A stretch of 64,000 nt of DNA. Origin: Aquanectria penicillioides (lineage: Eukaryota; Ascomycota; Sordariomycetes; Hypocreales; Nectriaceae). The notes beneath the pieces were generated by a model, which was not told the DNA's origin, did no database searches, and worked only from the letters and a program-made list of their open reading frames with translations. Location: NCBI GenBank assembly GCA_003415625.1, contig PYIU01000001.1, positions 2,294,001-2,358,000 of the forward strand. Direction: 5' to 3'. This document shows, one piece after another, positions 44,698 to 56,682 of this stretch (its first letter is position 1; the number at the start of each line of letters is the position of its first letter). A program made the translations under genes and the position numbers.

Positions 44698-46931
44698 TTA
44701 CATCATGGCCCACCGTTCAATCAACAATCCCAAGTGGCCTTCGACTACGCCTTCTTCAGCTTCAGATCCGGAAACCAGCATATCCCTAACTTCTGATAAC
44801 TGAGGCAAGACAAACTCCACGGGTAAATCCTTCGGCACAGCTTCCTGCCCCCAACCTTGCAGGTATGGAAGCGAAGCCTCGGGGATCGGCTTATTCAATG
44901 CCCAAGCAAATGCTTGTGCTCCTTGGAGGAGCAACCCGGCACACTTCATGGTCCTAGTCGATCGACGTGCCAGTATACAAGACCTGACAAAGAGTACATG
45001 AGTTTCTGGGTCATCAAGCATGGGAATGAGCTGATGCATTGTCATGGCGATGGCCCGGGTTACCAAATTGTCAAACGGCCACCGATGGACATAGAGCTCT
45101 GCCAGGGCAGTGTCATCTCGGCATGTCTGGAGGAGTATCGACTTCGCAGTGGAATCCATCGGGCTGTGCATTGTCTCGAATGCTGTGTTAGGGGGTAGAT
45201 GTTGAAGAATGCTGTAAATGATTTCGTGTTCATGCATTCTGCCAAAGTTGGTAAGTAGCCAGTAGTCAAGGTTTGTATTTGTAGCCATGAAGTTGCAGTG
45301 ATGAGGGAGAAAAAAAAGGAACTGTCTAACCTAAGAAAACATGTGGATGGTGTCAAGTTTCCTTCAACAAGAAATCTTAGCGGAAGCTCTCGCCTATGCT
45401 TCATAAGAGTGTCATAGAATGATTTTCGCATAATTATATCTGCGGGACTGCCTGTGATGCCATCATCGGCGGTTAAATAATGCATAATGTTGTTCCAAAG
45501 CTGCGCCATCCGGCAGTTGTACTCGTTCATTCCTGGAACCAGAGGGACTTCGTCGTTTGATTGATCGAACTTTCCCCCAAGCACATCAACGTTTTCTGAT
45601 TGTTCAGCGCCTGCAGGTTCAATGCAGTCGAATAGTATGGGTACCGCAGGAGGATCCATAAGACAGGGTTGAGAATACAAGTAAGCGGTTCGGCTATGAC
45701 ATTACATCAGTCAATTTACAGCACAAGATTTGCAAAAGAGGGGTTCTATGCTTGCCTCTCCACGACAAACAGCCCCCACAGTGCTTGAGAGATGACCCGT
45801 CTTGTCTTGGCCTCCTCCGGTTCACTTTCTTTGAGTCCGTGGAATACCTGCTCCAGTTTTAGCCGCCTAAGCGATGAGAAGGCAGTGTAACGATAAAGTC
45901 GAGCCTCTCGGTCTTTTCCAAGACTAGCCACTATGATGTACATTATGGCAAGAGCCTGAATGGTCATAATCGAGGTCGTCGTCCGGCGTTGTTCGCGATC
46001 CAATAGTCTCTTGGCTTCGTTGAGGAATTGTTCGGTCAAATTTTGCTTGGTTAGAGCTTCGAAACGTCGGGACCGCTCTGAAAAGGCCTAGATAGATCCC
46101 GAAGTCAACAGATATGTCCTTTTATGAGAGGGTTAAGTCTTACACATCGAAGGCCACAGATAGCATTTACCAGAAGAGGAGAACATGATCGGGCTTTCTC
46201 GGGGTCGGCAGCCTTCATATCCTCAATAAAAGCATCTCTATCTATTGAAGGAAACAGGTATGCCTTATCCCAGATAAAGTAGCTTGTGATCAGTTCCGAC
46301 ACCAGCCCATCGTCGACAACAGCAGTCCACGGACGGGCCGGAACCTGGATGAGGCAGTTGGCCAAGGCATTGTCGTCAAGTCTCTTTATATCAGTACGGC
46401 CCACCCTCTCGTTAAAGCTAAGACTGGGAAGAAGCATTTCAGCCTGTCGAATGGACTCCAGGATGCGAAGGGGCTCTGTGGAGCCTCTAAGCCGACGGAA
46501 GACTTCTTCGGCTTCAGTCTCGGGCTTTTTCTGGAGCATTTTGAACAGTTCGCGGTACTGTTCATTTTGGTCTTCGAGGGCCGTTCGTTTCCTCTTTATT
46601 ATCTCGATGGCTAGTTCTGTTGGGTTGGCGGGGTCATAGATGCATTTTTGCCACCTCGACTGACAGGATCCGCAAGTCGGTTTGTCGCCATCGCACTACC
46701 CTTACATGTCAGTTACAGTCGGATGTGTTACGGCACAACTCAGATGCATACCTTTGTTTTCCTCTTCCGGCAATCGTTACAGGCGAGGCGCCCAGCAGAC
46801 CGCTTGCGCTTTCCTGATGGCTGGGGTTCTGTGGGAGTGACGGGTATGGAGTTGGTCTGTAGTTGATTTTCACACATTTGTGCGGGGTTGGTGGGTGTCG
46901 AAATGAACTCTTCTTGTCTATTCTCGCTCAT
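44698..46931 (-). CDS. Zn2Cys6 transcription factor
   Basis: Nuclear regulator made of at least six exons. Exon 1 is 46931-46752; the intron 46696-46751 lies exactly between CNDCRKRKTK and CDGDKPTCGSCQSRWQKC, completing a perfect C-x2-C-x6-C-x6-C-x2-C-x6-C cluster, the same intron position as in the 4730 gene but with an ordinary GT donor. A basic stretch (SGKRKRSAGR) precedes the cluster as a nuclear signal. A short coiled coil (RKRTALEDQNEQYRELFKML) follows. The fungal transcription factor domain spans the rest (AYLFPSIDRDAFI, SPLLVNAICGL, ALAIMYIIVASLGKDREA). The C-terminal exons end at WAMM, stop at 44698. Target genes are unknown; the nearby LaeA-like gene is a candidate partner. Confidence 0.85.
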
Positions 46932-47547
46932 AATTGAATCAGAAGATGTTAATGGATTTTTTAGAGTATGTCGATCATCCGTCTAGAAAGGGTTGGAGAA
47001 GTGGTCAAGAAGCATTATAGTCTCCCAATCGATACCCTTTTTTCAAACCAAGGGCCAGGGAGGGTTACGGAGTTGAATGGTGGCAACCACTTATTGCTTT
47101 TGATTCTTCGCTACGGGGCGCCAGCAAGCAACCGCATACGTCATGTTGGCAGGATGAGACCTCGTGCGACAAGGGATCAGGCCGCTGTCACATCAAACTG
47201 ACTTCATCCGGGGCGAGGCTGCGGTTGCTTCGGCGCGGTGACAGTGAGGGCGGCGCTGTGTTGCGTTGCAATTTGCACATGGTGTGGGTGGGAGCAAACG
47301 CAAAAAAGTGCCGTGAGTCTTGACGTGTCATGTCAAACGCCCAACGAGGCTCGAAGTTTGTTTGCTATATGTCCCTAAGCCAGTGTTTGCTTGTATCGGG
47401 ATCAACGCTTCCCGTGCAAATCTTCGATCAACGGGGACCACCGTGTGCCTGCTTCATTGTCTCGGACACAGCCAGTGTCTCATGAGTGGAGGAGACAAAC
47501 ACTTTGCTGCTCGACGACGACAGGGGGGCCACATTCTGCGCCTCTGA

Positions 47548-47586
<39 letters not shown>

Positions 47587-48347
47587 CTATGTACGAGCAC
47601 TTTCTCCCCCCCTCACTCATGCACCCTGACAGAGGCCAGCTCAAGGGCCTCGAACGCTCATCTCCCACACCAATGCACACCCATGCACACTTGGCGACCA
47701 GCCGCCAGCAGCCAGCGGCAGACAGAGGCAGCCCGCAGCAGGCAAACAGGTCAGACGACGATCCCTCACCTCACCTCCCGGCAAATGAATTCACCGTGCG
47801 AACGACGCCTCGGTGACGGCCCCCGCCATTCCGCTCCCCGGCTCCAGCCATGGCCAAAGTCGGAACCAGCATCGGGTGGATCCGGACGGGGGGACTCCTC
47901 GGTCAGCAACAACGACGACTCTAGTGGCTGTGCGCTGGACTACAGTGGGGTGACGCCTGGAGCACCGAGCTACAATGGGGCCTTCAGTGGGTCCACCCCC
48001 AAACCCCCCCCCCTAAAGCGGTGGCCCGATGCCGCCCCGCGGCCAAGTTGATGCCCTGCCCTTCCTGACCTTCTCGCCCTCGGCTGTTCTTCCCGATTGC
48101 AAGTCGGCGTGTTAGTGTCAGGCTTTGTAAGGTGAGCGACCACTCTGCTCCTGCCCGGACGGTAGCCGCCGTGCCTAGCCACTTTTCCAACGGCCAAGGT
48201 CAATCTTCAACACCACACCCAGCATCACGACATTTTTTTTTCTCCCACCTCACCGCCACCTGCCAACGCCGCCGACACCGCCGACGCCCTGATCACTCAC
48301 TCGACTCGCGCACGCGCCACGCCGGCGACTGCGCATCCGCCTCGCAA
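46932..48347. promoter_or_regulatory. Long divergent promoter region
   Basis: 1.4 kb between two divergent regulators. It contains a T27 run (47553-47579), a C10 run (48004-48013) and CT-rich leader sequence close to the plus-strand start. Open frames here are in low-complexity sequence and not supported as genes. The long leader of the 48348 gene may carry upstream ORFs (for example one in frame from 48132). Confidence 0.45.
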
Positions 48348-50883
48348 ATGACGAACTCAAAGGTTTCGAAGCGCCCTCCCCGAGAAAACCGCCTCTCGCG
48401 ATCGTCTCCCGGCGGCACCCTCTGCAAGACCTGCACGCCATGCCGGCAGAAAAAAGTTCGATGTGACGGCGCCCGGCCGCAGTGCGTCGAGTGCACCAAC
48501 AACAACCTCCCGTGCATCTACCCTCACGATGCCAGACGAGAGCCGAGGCCCTCGCGCGCCCGAGTCCAGAGCCTCGAGGCCACAGTCGCCGCCATGCTCG
48601 ATCACATGAAGGCCTCTGGGATCCTCTCTACCGAGATGCAATCGGCCTGGACTGCTGAGCTCATGGACACCGTCGTTCCGTCGCGCGCCTCTCACGATTA
48701 TACCTCACACGGCCTGAGCCGCCTCGCCTCAACTGCCGCCATCGCGAGTCCTCTGCCCACCCCGACCGCATCGACAGGTGCTCATGAGATGGGTGCCAAC
48801 TTCCTATCCTCTCCTCCTCGCAGCAGTGTGGGCCCGACAGACCCAGATACAAAACCGCCAGTCGGCGCTTTCAACAGCATTCTTTCCGCCTCGAACCAGT
48901 CCTCGGACCAGGCCATGTCAGAGTCTAGTTCAGGGTCGAAAGCGCCCGCGCGCCCCATTAGTAACGACGGCAATGGGGACGGAGTCTCCGGTCTCTCCCC
49001 CAGTGAGGCTCGAGTTGCCGGCGTATTTCACGAAAACGGATACGTTTCTGCTGTCCACGGTTTGGCCAGCATCATGAACCCCACATCCCGAGCACAGCAC
49101 CGAGAGAACATTTCGACCATGACCCGAAAAGGCGACGATGCCATCTCTGCCTCCAAGGCTCGACTCTTTAGTAATGCTGCATTGCAGCGCCAGAGGGAAG
49201 CGCGCATGTTCCGACAGCCCAAGGACATGATGGACCTGGACGGTGTCAACCCCGAGTTGGCCAAACATCTATTAGACTTGCACTTCAACCGCCAGCACTA
49301 CGCGTACCTAATTTCATATCGACCCGCATTCATGGATAGTCTCGCCAGCGGCGGCGGTCCGTTTGTCAACAAGCTCCTACTGAACGCCATCTTCTACTCG
49401 ACTTCCCTCTACAGCGACCGCCCATGCTTACGGGCCGATCCGGACGACCCCGGCAGCGTTGGTCGACGCTTCTACGATCGCTTCCGCCAGCTCCTCATCG
49501 ATGAGCTCGACAAACCCAGCATTCCATCGGCTCTGGCTCTGTTGCTTACAAGTGTGTCGCTTGTCTCTCAGGGACGACCCAGCGCCGGTTGGAGTCTGTC
49601 GGGAACCGCCCATCGCATGATCATCGACCTCGGCTGCCATCTGATGCTTGGCCCCGACTACCAGAGCGCAGCTGGCGTCAGCAACGAACGCATGCTTCGG
49701 CGAGACTTGGAGCAGGAGATGCGCAAGCGTCTCTATTGGGCTGCCTTCACAACCGATGCCACACAGGCCCTCTACCTCGGTCGACCCTGCATGTTTGCCT
49801 CGGCGCAAGCCAGGGTGCCGTTGCAGTTGCTGGATACGTTCGAGGAGCTGGAAGAATGGGAGCCGTACACTGACCCCAACTCCCCTGCTCAAGCGCCACC
49901 GCCCTATGGTCCCCAACCTGCCCACGCGGTGTCGACCTTCAGCAGCCTCGTCAGATTGCTCCAGATCTCGACAAGGATCAACGACCTGTACGGCATCCAG
50001 TGTGTAAAGCATTCCACTGGTTACCTGTTGGACAAAAAGGCCGCAATCGAAAAGGAGCTAGAAAAATGGCAGGCCAGTCTCCCTAGCCACTTACGATTCG
50101 ACCCTGACGATACCCTCACCATCACGCCCCCTCCCCACCAAATCACCCCACAGTGAGCCATCCCACTCTTGCCTGCCCCACAGTTAGATTGCTAACCGCG
50201 CTTGTGACAGCACGACGTTTCATGCCATGACCATCCTCCTCCACCGCGCCTTTTTGGAAGAGGGCCATCTCCGAAAACACTCCGACGAGACTGCTAAGCG
50301 ACGAGGCGAGGAAGCATGCATCCAGAGCGCTCTGATGATCCAGCGGCTTGTGCGTCGGTACCGTGAATCGTTCACCCTGCGCCGAGCCCCATTCCTGCTT
50401 TCGTACGCCGTCTACTCGGCCGTTATCGCAATCCTTCGCCAGGAGCGCCGCGAGCGAGGACAGTTTACCGAGCCCATTTCTTTCTTCTGGACATGCCTTA
50501 GCGAGCTCCAGGTGGGATGCAACTTCGGTTTAAACAAGCCCCTTGCCGTCCTCCAGGATATGGTGCGCGAGTTCCAGGTCAGTCTCAAGGAGGGCAGCGC
50601 TGCTGGACAGGAGCAACCTCAACCAGCCGGTCTGGATGAAAGCTTCTTCTTTCCTCTTGCAATGACTCCGTCCGCACCAGGCCCAGGACTGACCCAAACC
50701 ACGACGCATCCTCCTCCGACCTACCTACCCGCTGTGTCTTCGGACTACATGAATGTAATAGACCACGTTGATCCTGCCTGGGGAACTTCGCCAGGGCTTC
50801 TGGACTTTTTGAATGACCAAGAAAAGGATATATCCCAGGATGCGCTATATGGGCTGTTTGCCCCGGCCCAGCCGTTCCCATGA
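48348..50883 (+). CDS. Zn2Cys6 transcription factor (large, Fungal_trans)
   Basis: Nuclear regulator of 825 residues. Exons 48348-50152 and 50211-50883; the intron 50153-50210 has a TGCTAAC branch point. The cluster CTPCRQKKVRCDGARPQCVEC plus a final Cys lies at about residues 28-55, followed by a basic linker (DARREPRPSRAR) and a coiled-coil-like helix (RVQSLEATVAAMLDHMK). The transcription factor domain shows HRMIIDLGCHLMLG and RKRLYWAAFTTDATQALYLGRP. The second exon opens TTFHAMTILLHRAFL, a common C-terminal motif. I chose the in-frame ATG 48348 over 48132 because the extra residues are low complexity. The layout recalls NirA/NIT4-type regulators, but this is not a claim of orthology. Confidence 0.87.
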
Positions 50884-53094
50884 ACGCCGTACGGAAAGCG
50901 CCGAAATAACGATTATTTTATGATTGACAATGAAAGTTGAGCGTACACAAGTGCTAAGTCAAATCATCCGCACGTTGCCATGAGGTTGGGTTTGGCCGAA
51001 GCTAAACAAGCAGCTCGCCCTTGGGACTCACAGTGAGAGGCAGGTTTGGTCGACAGTCTGAATCCAATGCCCGCGCCAACCTGGGATCGCGAGGGCCAAC
51101 CGAGGAGCCATGCGAAATACTCGACCACCCAGCAGCCTGGTTGTCAACCTGCGGAAAGAGGGAGGATAGTCAATAATTCAGGGGGCACGCATGTCGAGCC
51201 AGTGGAATATTGATACCAAAAACTTTTAGAGTGTGAGTTTATCATGACAGAAGGATTTTCAGGGAGCAGATATTTGGCGCAGCAAAAGTTGGCGCAGCAA
51301 AAGTTTTTAATCGAGACGAAGATGGTATGAGCAATGTTACCAAGAACGCCAACGTTTTTTTTTTGTTTCCTCCTCTTTCCGTGTCAATGCTCCCTATTAC
51401 CGCCCAAGTTGGAGTGAGACAGGAGGCGCGACTCGTTTGGGGTAGCGAGGCTGAATGGCTTTGATCCCGACGCTCAGGCTTGGGTTGGCTAACCGTAGGG
51501 CTGTGGGTCGCGTGAGAGAGACAAGGTTATTCTTTTGAAATGTCTGAACCCTTCCGGACGGGACCAGGGGCTGGAGGGTCGTGTTGGCGAAATGCCAGCA
51601 CTCCTGAATGTGGACCTCGATTAGAGACGGCGAGGTGGAACGTGAGCTCCGCGATGCAATATCGGTGAGGAAGAGGCTAGTGGCCAGCTGGGAATTGTGT
51701 AGGGCTGCGAAATGCCATAGATTACGCAAGTCGCGATTCTTAAATCATGTCTGATAGTAATTGAACACCAAATACACCAACACGAATCTGATTAGTCGGC
51801 TCGCCTAGAGGTCCCAAGACACACTGTTCCTGTCTGTAATCTAGGGCAGAGGGGTTTCTGAATCCTCGTGCAGCAATAAACTTACATTGCCCTTAACAGC
51901 AACTGACAGGTCCCATGTGGCTTGCGTGTTTACTTCTTCTGAGACCCGAGTGTACCGAAAATAGAGGAGGTGTGATGTTACGTTACCTAAATTTGAGCCA
52001 AGAAACAAGAGATGTGAGATCTGTGTGGCTGCTTTTATGTGGCTGCAGGACGGTCGGTCCTTCAACGTGCGATTTATGGATCAGGAAAACGCAATGCTGT
52101 AACTAGCTGTCAATTACGTTACGTTGACAGATCCGTGGGATTGGGGCCCCCATCGTCTTGGCGGGGAGGTGAGAGAGCAGAGAGCTCCTGGAGAAGCGCA
52201 TATTGGGGTAGACATGCAGGACTGGGCACTGCAGGCAAGGGCGAGTCTTTGCTGTAGTTGGCTGTAAAAGTTCGTAAGCCACAGCAAGGACGGATGTTTA
52301 CTACAGTAATGAGAAGGGAAAATTTGTTCAGTATGAAAATTCGGGAAATCTAAAATTAAAATAAAGCAACGCAGAAAAGAAAGTAACGTACAAATGCAGA
52401 AGGGAAAAGAGTCGAGAGTGGCGCGAGCATGAACCTGACTGCTGACCTGGCTTCGACAGGTCCCCTACCCTAGACCAGTCTTTCTGAGTACAATTAAATA
52501 ATGCGCCAAGTTGTGGGCAAAGATATAGGCTCGAATCTAGAATTGATGTTGCTTAATTCATTGGTGAAGTTCCTTTCCAGTCATTTACTTCGGTACTGTG
52601 CGTTGTTGGCTGTGTCCAGTCTTTGGAACCAGTTTGAACTCGGCACAATACGAATTGTAACTGTAATGTTCAAGCAACACAGCCACCGGGATAAGCGGGG
52701 TTAACATTGAGATACATGTGTAGAGCTGCAAATGCTTTACACTCCCCAGTTTACCTTGCGAGATTTATTATTTACATTTCATGTTCAACTAATACCGGAA
52801 CGTGCCCTAGTTGCGGTCTTTAACAAGGCATACAGACCTAAGTGCTGATAGCTCCATGATGACTCATCTGCAGTGCGCCTCGACTCCATTATCGTACAGT
52901 GGCTCTTCTGGTGGCTGTGCTGCAGCCTGGTTGAGGTTCTCTCCTACATTGCACATCTTAAGCCATCGAACCGCTGCCGAGAAGGATCACTGAGAACTGC
53001 AATTCAATAGCTCATCTACTCCGTACTACTATCTACCTTATCGCTTCCTCCCCCCCTCTACCAAACAGTAGTTTCGTGTTATCGCAATCCTACC
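50884..53094. other. Intergenic, 2.2 kb without a supported gene
   Basis: The longest gene-free stretch. It contains a perfect 15-bp tandem duplication (51274-51303) and T-rich tracts. A 110-codon minus ORF (51397-51729) and smaller ones have no motif. Just before the NUDIX gene the sequence turns CT-rich, typical of a fungal leader. Confidence 0.4.
51274..51303. repeat. 15-bp perfect tandem duplication
   Basis: TTGGCGCAGCAAAAG occurs twice head to tail (51274-51288 and 51289-51303), a recent slippage or duplication event. Confidence 0.85.
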
Positions 53095-53702
53095 ATGGAG
53101 TCAGAAAACCCTCAGCCTCGAGTTGGTGTCGCAGCCATCATCTATGGTCCCGATGGCAAGCTCATTACAGGGAAGAGGATGGGTAGCCATGGCGCAGGTA
53201 CGTAATCGCTATAGAATTGAGACCCCGTATAATGAGAGAGGAGGCGGCTGACAGAGACTTCGCAGGAACTTGGCAATTCCCCGGAGGGCACCTCGAGTAT
53301 GGCGAGGACGTGCTCGTGTGTGCGGAACGCGAGTCGCTGGAGGAGACAGGGCTGGAGGTGCAAGGGATCAAGATTGCAGCCGTCACAAACACTGTATTTG
53401 AAGACGCGCGGAAACACTACATCACGCTGTTCGTGCTCTGCGAGATGAAGGACAAACAGGCCCAGCCTCAGGTGCGTCGAGACAGCTCCGATGACCGGAA
53501 GGCGGCTTCCGACGGGAACTGACACTATTTGCAGGTCTTGGAACCAGAGAAATGCGAGGGATGGTACTGGAAGACATGGGATGACCTGAAGCAACTCATG
53601 ACGCCCATGTCGCAGGGTGAGCCGGCTCAAGGAGAGAGGCTGTTCCTTCCCGTGGAATACCTGATTAAGCAAACTACCGACCTGAACAACCTGAGACTGT
53701 AG
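53095..53702 (+). CDS. NUDIX hydrolase (NUDT15/MTH2-like)
   Basis: Pyrophosphohydrolase of 158 residues, likely cytosolic, hydrolysing (oxidised) nucleoside triphosphates or related nucleotides. Exons 53095-53197, 53266-53471 and 53535-53702. The NUDIX box reads GGHLEYGEDVLVCAERESLEETGLEV without the spaces of introns; compared with G-x5-E-x7-REUxEExGU, all acidic and Gly positions are present, with Ser at the first U. The N-terminal strands PRVGVAAIIYGPDGKLITGKR are typical, and WYWKTWDDL follows the box as in NUDT15-like members. The start has the consensus-like context TACCATGG after a CT-rich leader. It is a small housekeeping gene. Confidence 0.92.
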
Positions 53703-54952
53703 GCGGGATGGGCGATTGACATTTCGATATTATGACTATGCCAAGGCGGAACAACATGCGCATGTCAACACGCGGTGAAATAAAGCACACGCATCACACA
53801 TGTCACAAGACTAGACACGGGACCTAGACAACGGAGAGGCGTGCCGACTCAGGAAGCCCGGACCAATCGATTTGGTTTACATAGTTCTATTAAGCGATTC
53901 ATTGAAGCAGAGGAACAAACCAAGAGAGAGAAAAAGAAAGAAAGAAAAAAAAAGAAAAAAAGAAGACGAACCTGCCACTCGGACTTTGACGGCTCCCGGC
54001 CCCTCCCCCGGTTCCGCTCCGTGATGCCCTCAATCGGCCCTGATACTGGCTCTGTCCGCTTGTCCCCACCGCCGCCGCTCATCCGGGCTTTAGCGCAGAG
54101 GCCGTGGAAGCTTGGAGCAGCCTGCGCACCGGATCTTCGAGACATTTGGCACGAACCAGAGGCTGCGGTTTCCGGGCTCCATAATCTTGGGAGTCTCAAA
54201 CCACATTTGTTCTGCCAGAGCCTCCTGGAGGCGTGATGCGGGTCTGCAGGTAATAATGATGCGGATTGGCCACGCCAAGATCGGGGCGCATGAGCATTGC
54301 TTTTTGGACCCTCCGCCAGTTCCCCACAGGGCACGCACTCTCTCCCAGGGCAGACAAACAGACAAAGGAGCGGACGGGGCGTGGCTCATGGCTCGTTCTC
54401 CCTTGCGTGCGGGTTGGCGTAAAGTCGTGCTTTTTTTTTTTTTTTTTTTTTGTTTCCGGCGAGAAACGGCTATGACGCCACGAGATAGGCGGAGCAAAAC
54501 CTGACTGGCCGCCCCCTGCAGAAGTCTGATGGCGATGTGTGCCTGGTGATCGAAGATTGACACAATTTGACAGGAAGTCGACTGTTCCACATCGAGATTG
54601 TCCATGATGAAATGAAACAGCATTGGGAGATGTTGGTCGATTGTTTCGCTCGCCGGGGTGGCTTGCGTGCTGGCCAGCGCATTGTGAATTCCCTTGGCTG
54701 AGATGGCTGAGTGTCCGCGGTCGACGATCAGCAAGATGCTCTCCCTTTGGCGAGGAACAGACAGACACGCAAGCAATGCAATCTGAGCCATTCAACCTTG
54801 CCGTGCCGTATGCCTCACAACCCGAGACCAGTCGTGGCAACCCCCCCCCCCCCCGAGAGAACAACTGAACCGTGTTGGTGGAACCGAGCATCGTGGTCTC
54901 AACATGGCAATCATGGGAGGTTTTGCGAGGGCATTATGCAGACGATGTTGGG
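53703..54952. other. Intergenic, homopolymer-rich
   Basis: About 1.25 kb. Purine-rich repeats (53925-53970, AAAGAAAG type), a T21 run (54431-54451) and a C14 run (54841-54854). Long ORFs on both strands overlap each other through these low-complexity tracts and are not supported. Confidence 0.45.
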
Positions 54953-54958
54953 TATAAA
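54953..54958 (+). promoter_or_regulatory. TATA box of the repeat-protein gene
   Basis: TATAAA within GGTATAAAGAGG, about 150 bp before the ATG at 55106 and followed by a long CT-rich leader. This arrangement marks strongly expressed fungal genes. Confidence 0.6.
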
Positions 54959-55105
54959 GAGGCATGGAGGAACCGCGACAGATCCAGCTCTCTCCGTCCT
55001 CATCCCCCTCCTTCCCTTTCGATCATTTCTCTTCCTCTCCACCTGGTCATTCATTCAGAACTATACAGTAATATTTCGACTTGGCAATTGCCTATCTCAT
55101 TCATA

Positions 55106-56682
55106 ATGTCGGACATCGTTGCCCAACTTAAGGTGCTTGCCAGCCAGAACGGGTGCTTGGTTGATCTCTCTGCCCTGGTTGACTTGAGCGTCTGCCCCAA
55201 GATCAACATCCAGACCAAGCGACCTCACAGGGTAGAGCAGAACACTGACTACGTCACTGTTACTCCCACCGAGGCAAGTCCGCATGGAACCCCACACGAT
55301 ATAGCATCACTGACCATCCTGCAGAAGAAGAAGGTTCAGCAGCACTCCAAGCCCAGTTACCGCCGCGGCGCTGGTAGCCTCTACCATGTTCCTAAGGACC
55401 AGGTTTGCAAGAAGGACTCTGTCGGTCTCGACATCAATATCTTGATCCTTCTCGGCCTCCTGACTCAGGATGAGGTCGAGCAGTACCTCCACAAGACCGG
55501 TGAGCTGCCCCAAAATGAGCGCTATAACAACAACAACGAGTGCAAGGTCGACTCTCTGCTCGGCCTCAAGGTTGGCAAGGATGGCTCCATCGTCGACCTG
55601 GACGTCGGCGGCAACAAGGGACTTGTCAGCGCCAAGGTCGGCGGCAAGGGCAAGGATTCCCTGATCGACCTCAACCTCTTGGGCAAGAACAACATCCTCA
55701 CCCTCAAGCTTTCCGGCCAGAAGGTGGTCGACATCCGCAGTGAGAACGGGTCTGACCAGCTTGTCAACGCCGTTGTCGGTGGAAAGCCTCCCAAGAAGAA
55801 CGCCGCCATCCAACTCAACCTGCTCACCAACGAGAAGGGCAAGGAGAGCGACCGAGTTGTCAACGCTGTTGTTGGTGGTAAGGCTCCCAAGAAGAACGCT
55901 GCCGTTCAGGGCAACGTGCTCACTCACCCTAAGCGCAACGACGGTGGTGTCCTTGACGCTGTCGTTGGTGGCAATGCCCCAAGAAGAACGCTGCTGTTCA
56001 AGCCAACGTCCTTACCCACGAGAAGCGCAACGATGGTGGTATCGTCGATGCTGTTGTCGGTGGAAAGCCTCCCAAGAAGAATGCCGCTGTCCAGCTTAAC
56101 ATCTTGACCAACGAAAAGGCCAAGGAGAGTGACCGCGTTGTCAATGCTGTTGTCGGTGGCAAGGCTCCCAAGAAGAACGCTGCTGTCCAGGGCAACATCC
56201 TTACCCACGACGATGACGACAAGAAGAACAACGGCAGCGGACACAACGAGGACGGCGACAACAACGAAAACAACGACGATGTTGACAACAGCGGCCACAA
56301 CGATGATGACTTCGAGAGCAACTACGGAGGCGCCCCCGCATACAACGCTCCTCGCAGCGTCGCCGCCCGTGACTACACCTCCAAGTTCCAGCCTATCTGC
56401 AGCAAGGGTTTCAAGAAGGAATACCTCAAGAAGGCTTACAAGCAGCAGTCCGATGATGTCAACCACTGCCTCGCTCTCTGCCAGGCCAAGGGTGCTCTCG
56501 CCACCATCGCCGCCAATATCAAGGTCGGTGACCTTGCCAAGATCAACGTCTGCATTGCCATCGAGTTCAACGAGAAGGCTCAGGACGGCAACTGCCGCTA
56601 CATTGTCGCTCCCGAGTCCGAGGGCTTCCAGGACAAGTACCTCGAGGACAAGGATGACTGCTACACTTTCGCCCGCCACTAA
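55106..56682 (+). CDS. Tandem-repeat protein with six-Cys C-terminal domain, one frame slip
   Basis: Protein of unknown function, about 525 residues if read through. No intron and no signal peptide visible. Residues 1-210 contain LDIN/VDLSA-type hydrophobic short segments. Then five units of about 31-33 residues follow, each built on VNAVVGGKAPKKNAAVQ and a LT(N/H)(E/P/D)K tail, at about 55755-56210. An Asp/Asn/His-rich acidic linker (with HDDDDKKNN) follows, then about 100 residues with six Cys and CLALCQAKGALATIAANIKV. The frame breaks inside repeat 3 at the C run 55977-55980: one more C turns NAPRRTLL into NAPKKNAAVQANVL and restores the repeat. Dibasic KK and KR recur once per unit, but without a secretory signal Kex2 processing is not supported. 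Strong TATA promoter. I do not recognise a family. Confidence 0.75.
55755..56212 (+). repeat. Five coding tandem repeats of about 93-99 bp
   Basis: Successive units start with VNAVVGGK or LDAVVGG and share PKKNAAxQ. The DNA copies are close to identical in places (GTTGTCGGTGG and AAGAAGAACGC motifs), which makes length polymorphism and assembly collapse likely. Confidence 0.8.

Noticed and set aside
48132..48347. In-frame N-terminal extension of the 48348 regulator
   Set aside because: Low-complexity Ser/His/Arg-rich sequence before the zinc cluster; the closer ATG 48348 is more typical, though not proven.
54090..54891. Two overlapping minus-strand ORFs of about 230 codons upstream of the repeat protein
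   Set aside because: They overlap each other in different frames, run through a T21 tract and have no motif, splice logic or promoter.
54872..55105. In-frame N-terminal extension of the repeat protein (78 codons)
   Set aside because: It starts upstream of the TATA box at 54953 and passes through the CT-rich leader, so it is not expected in the mRNA.
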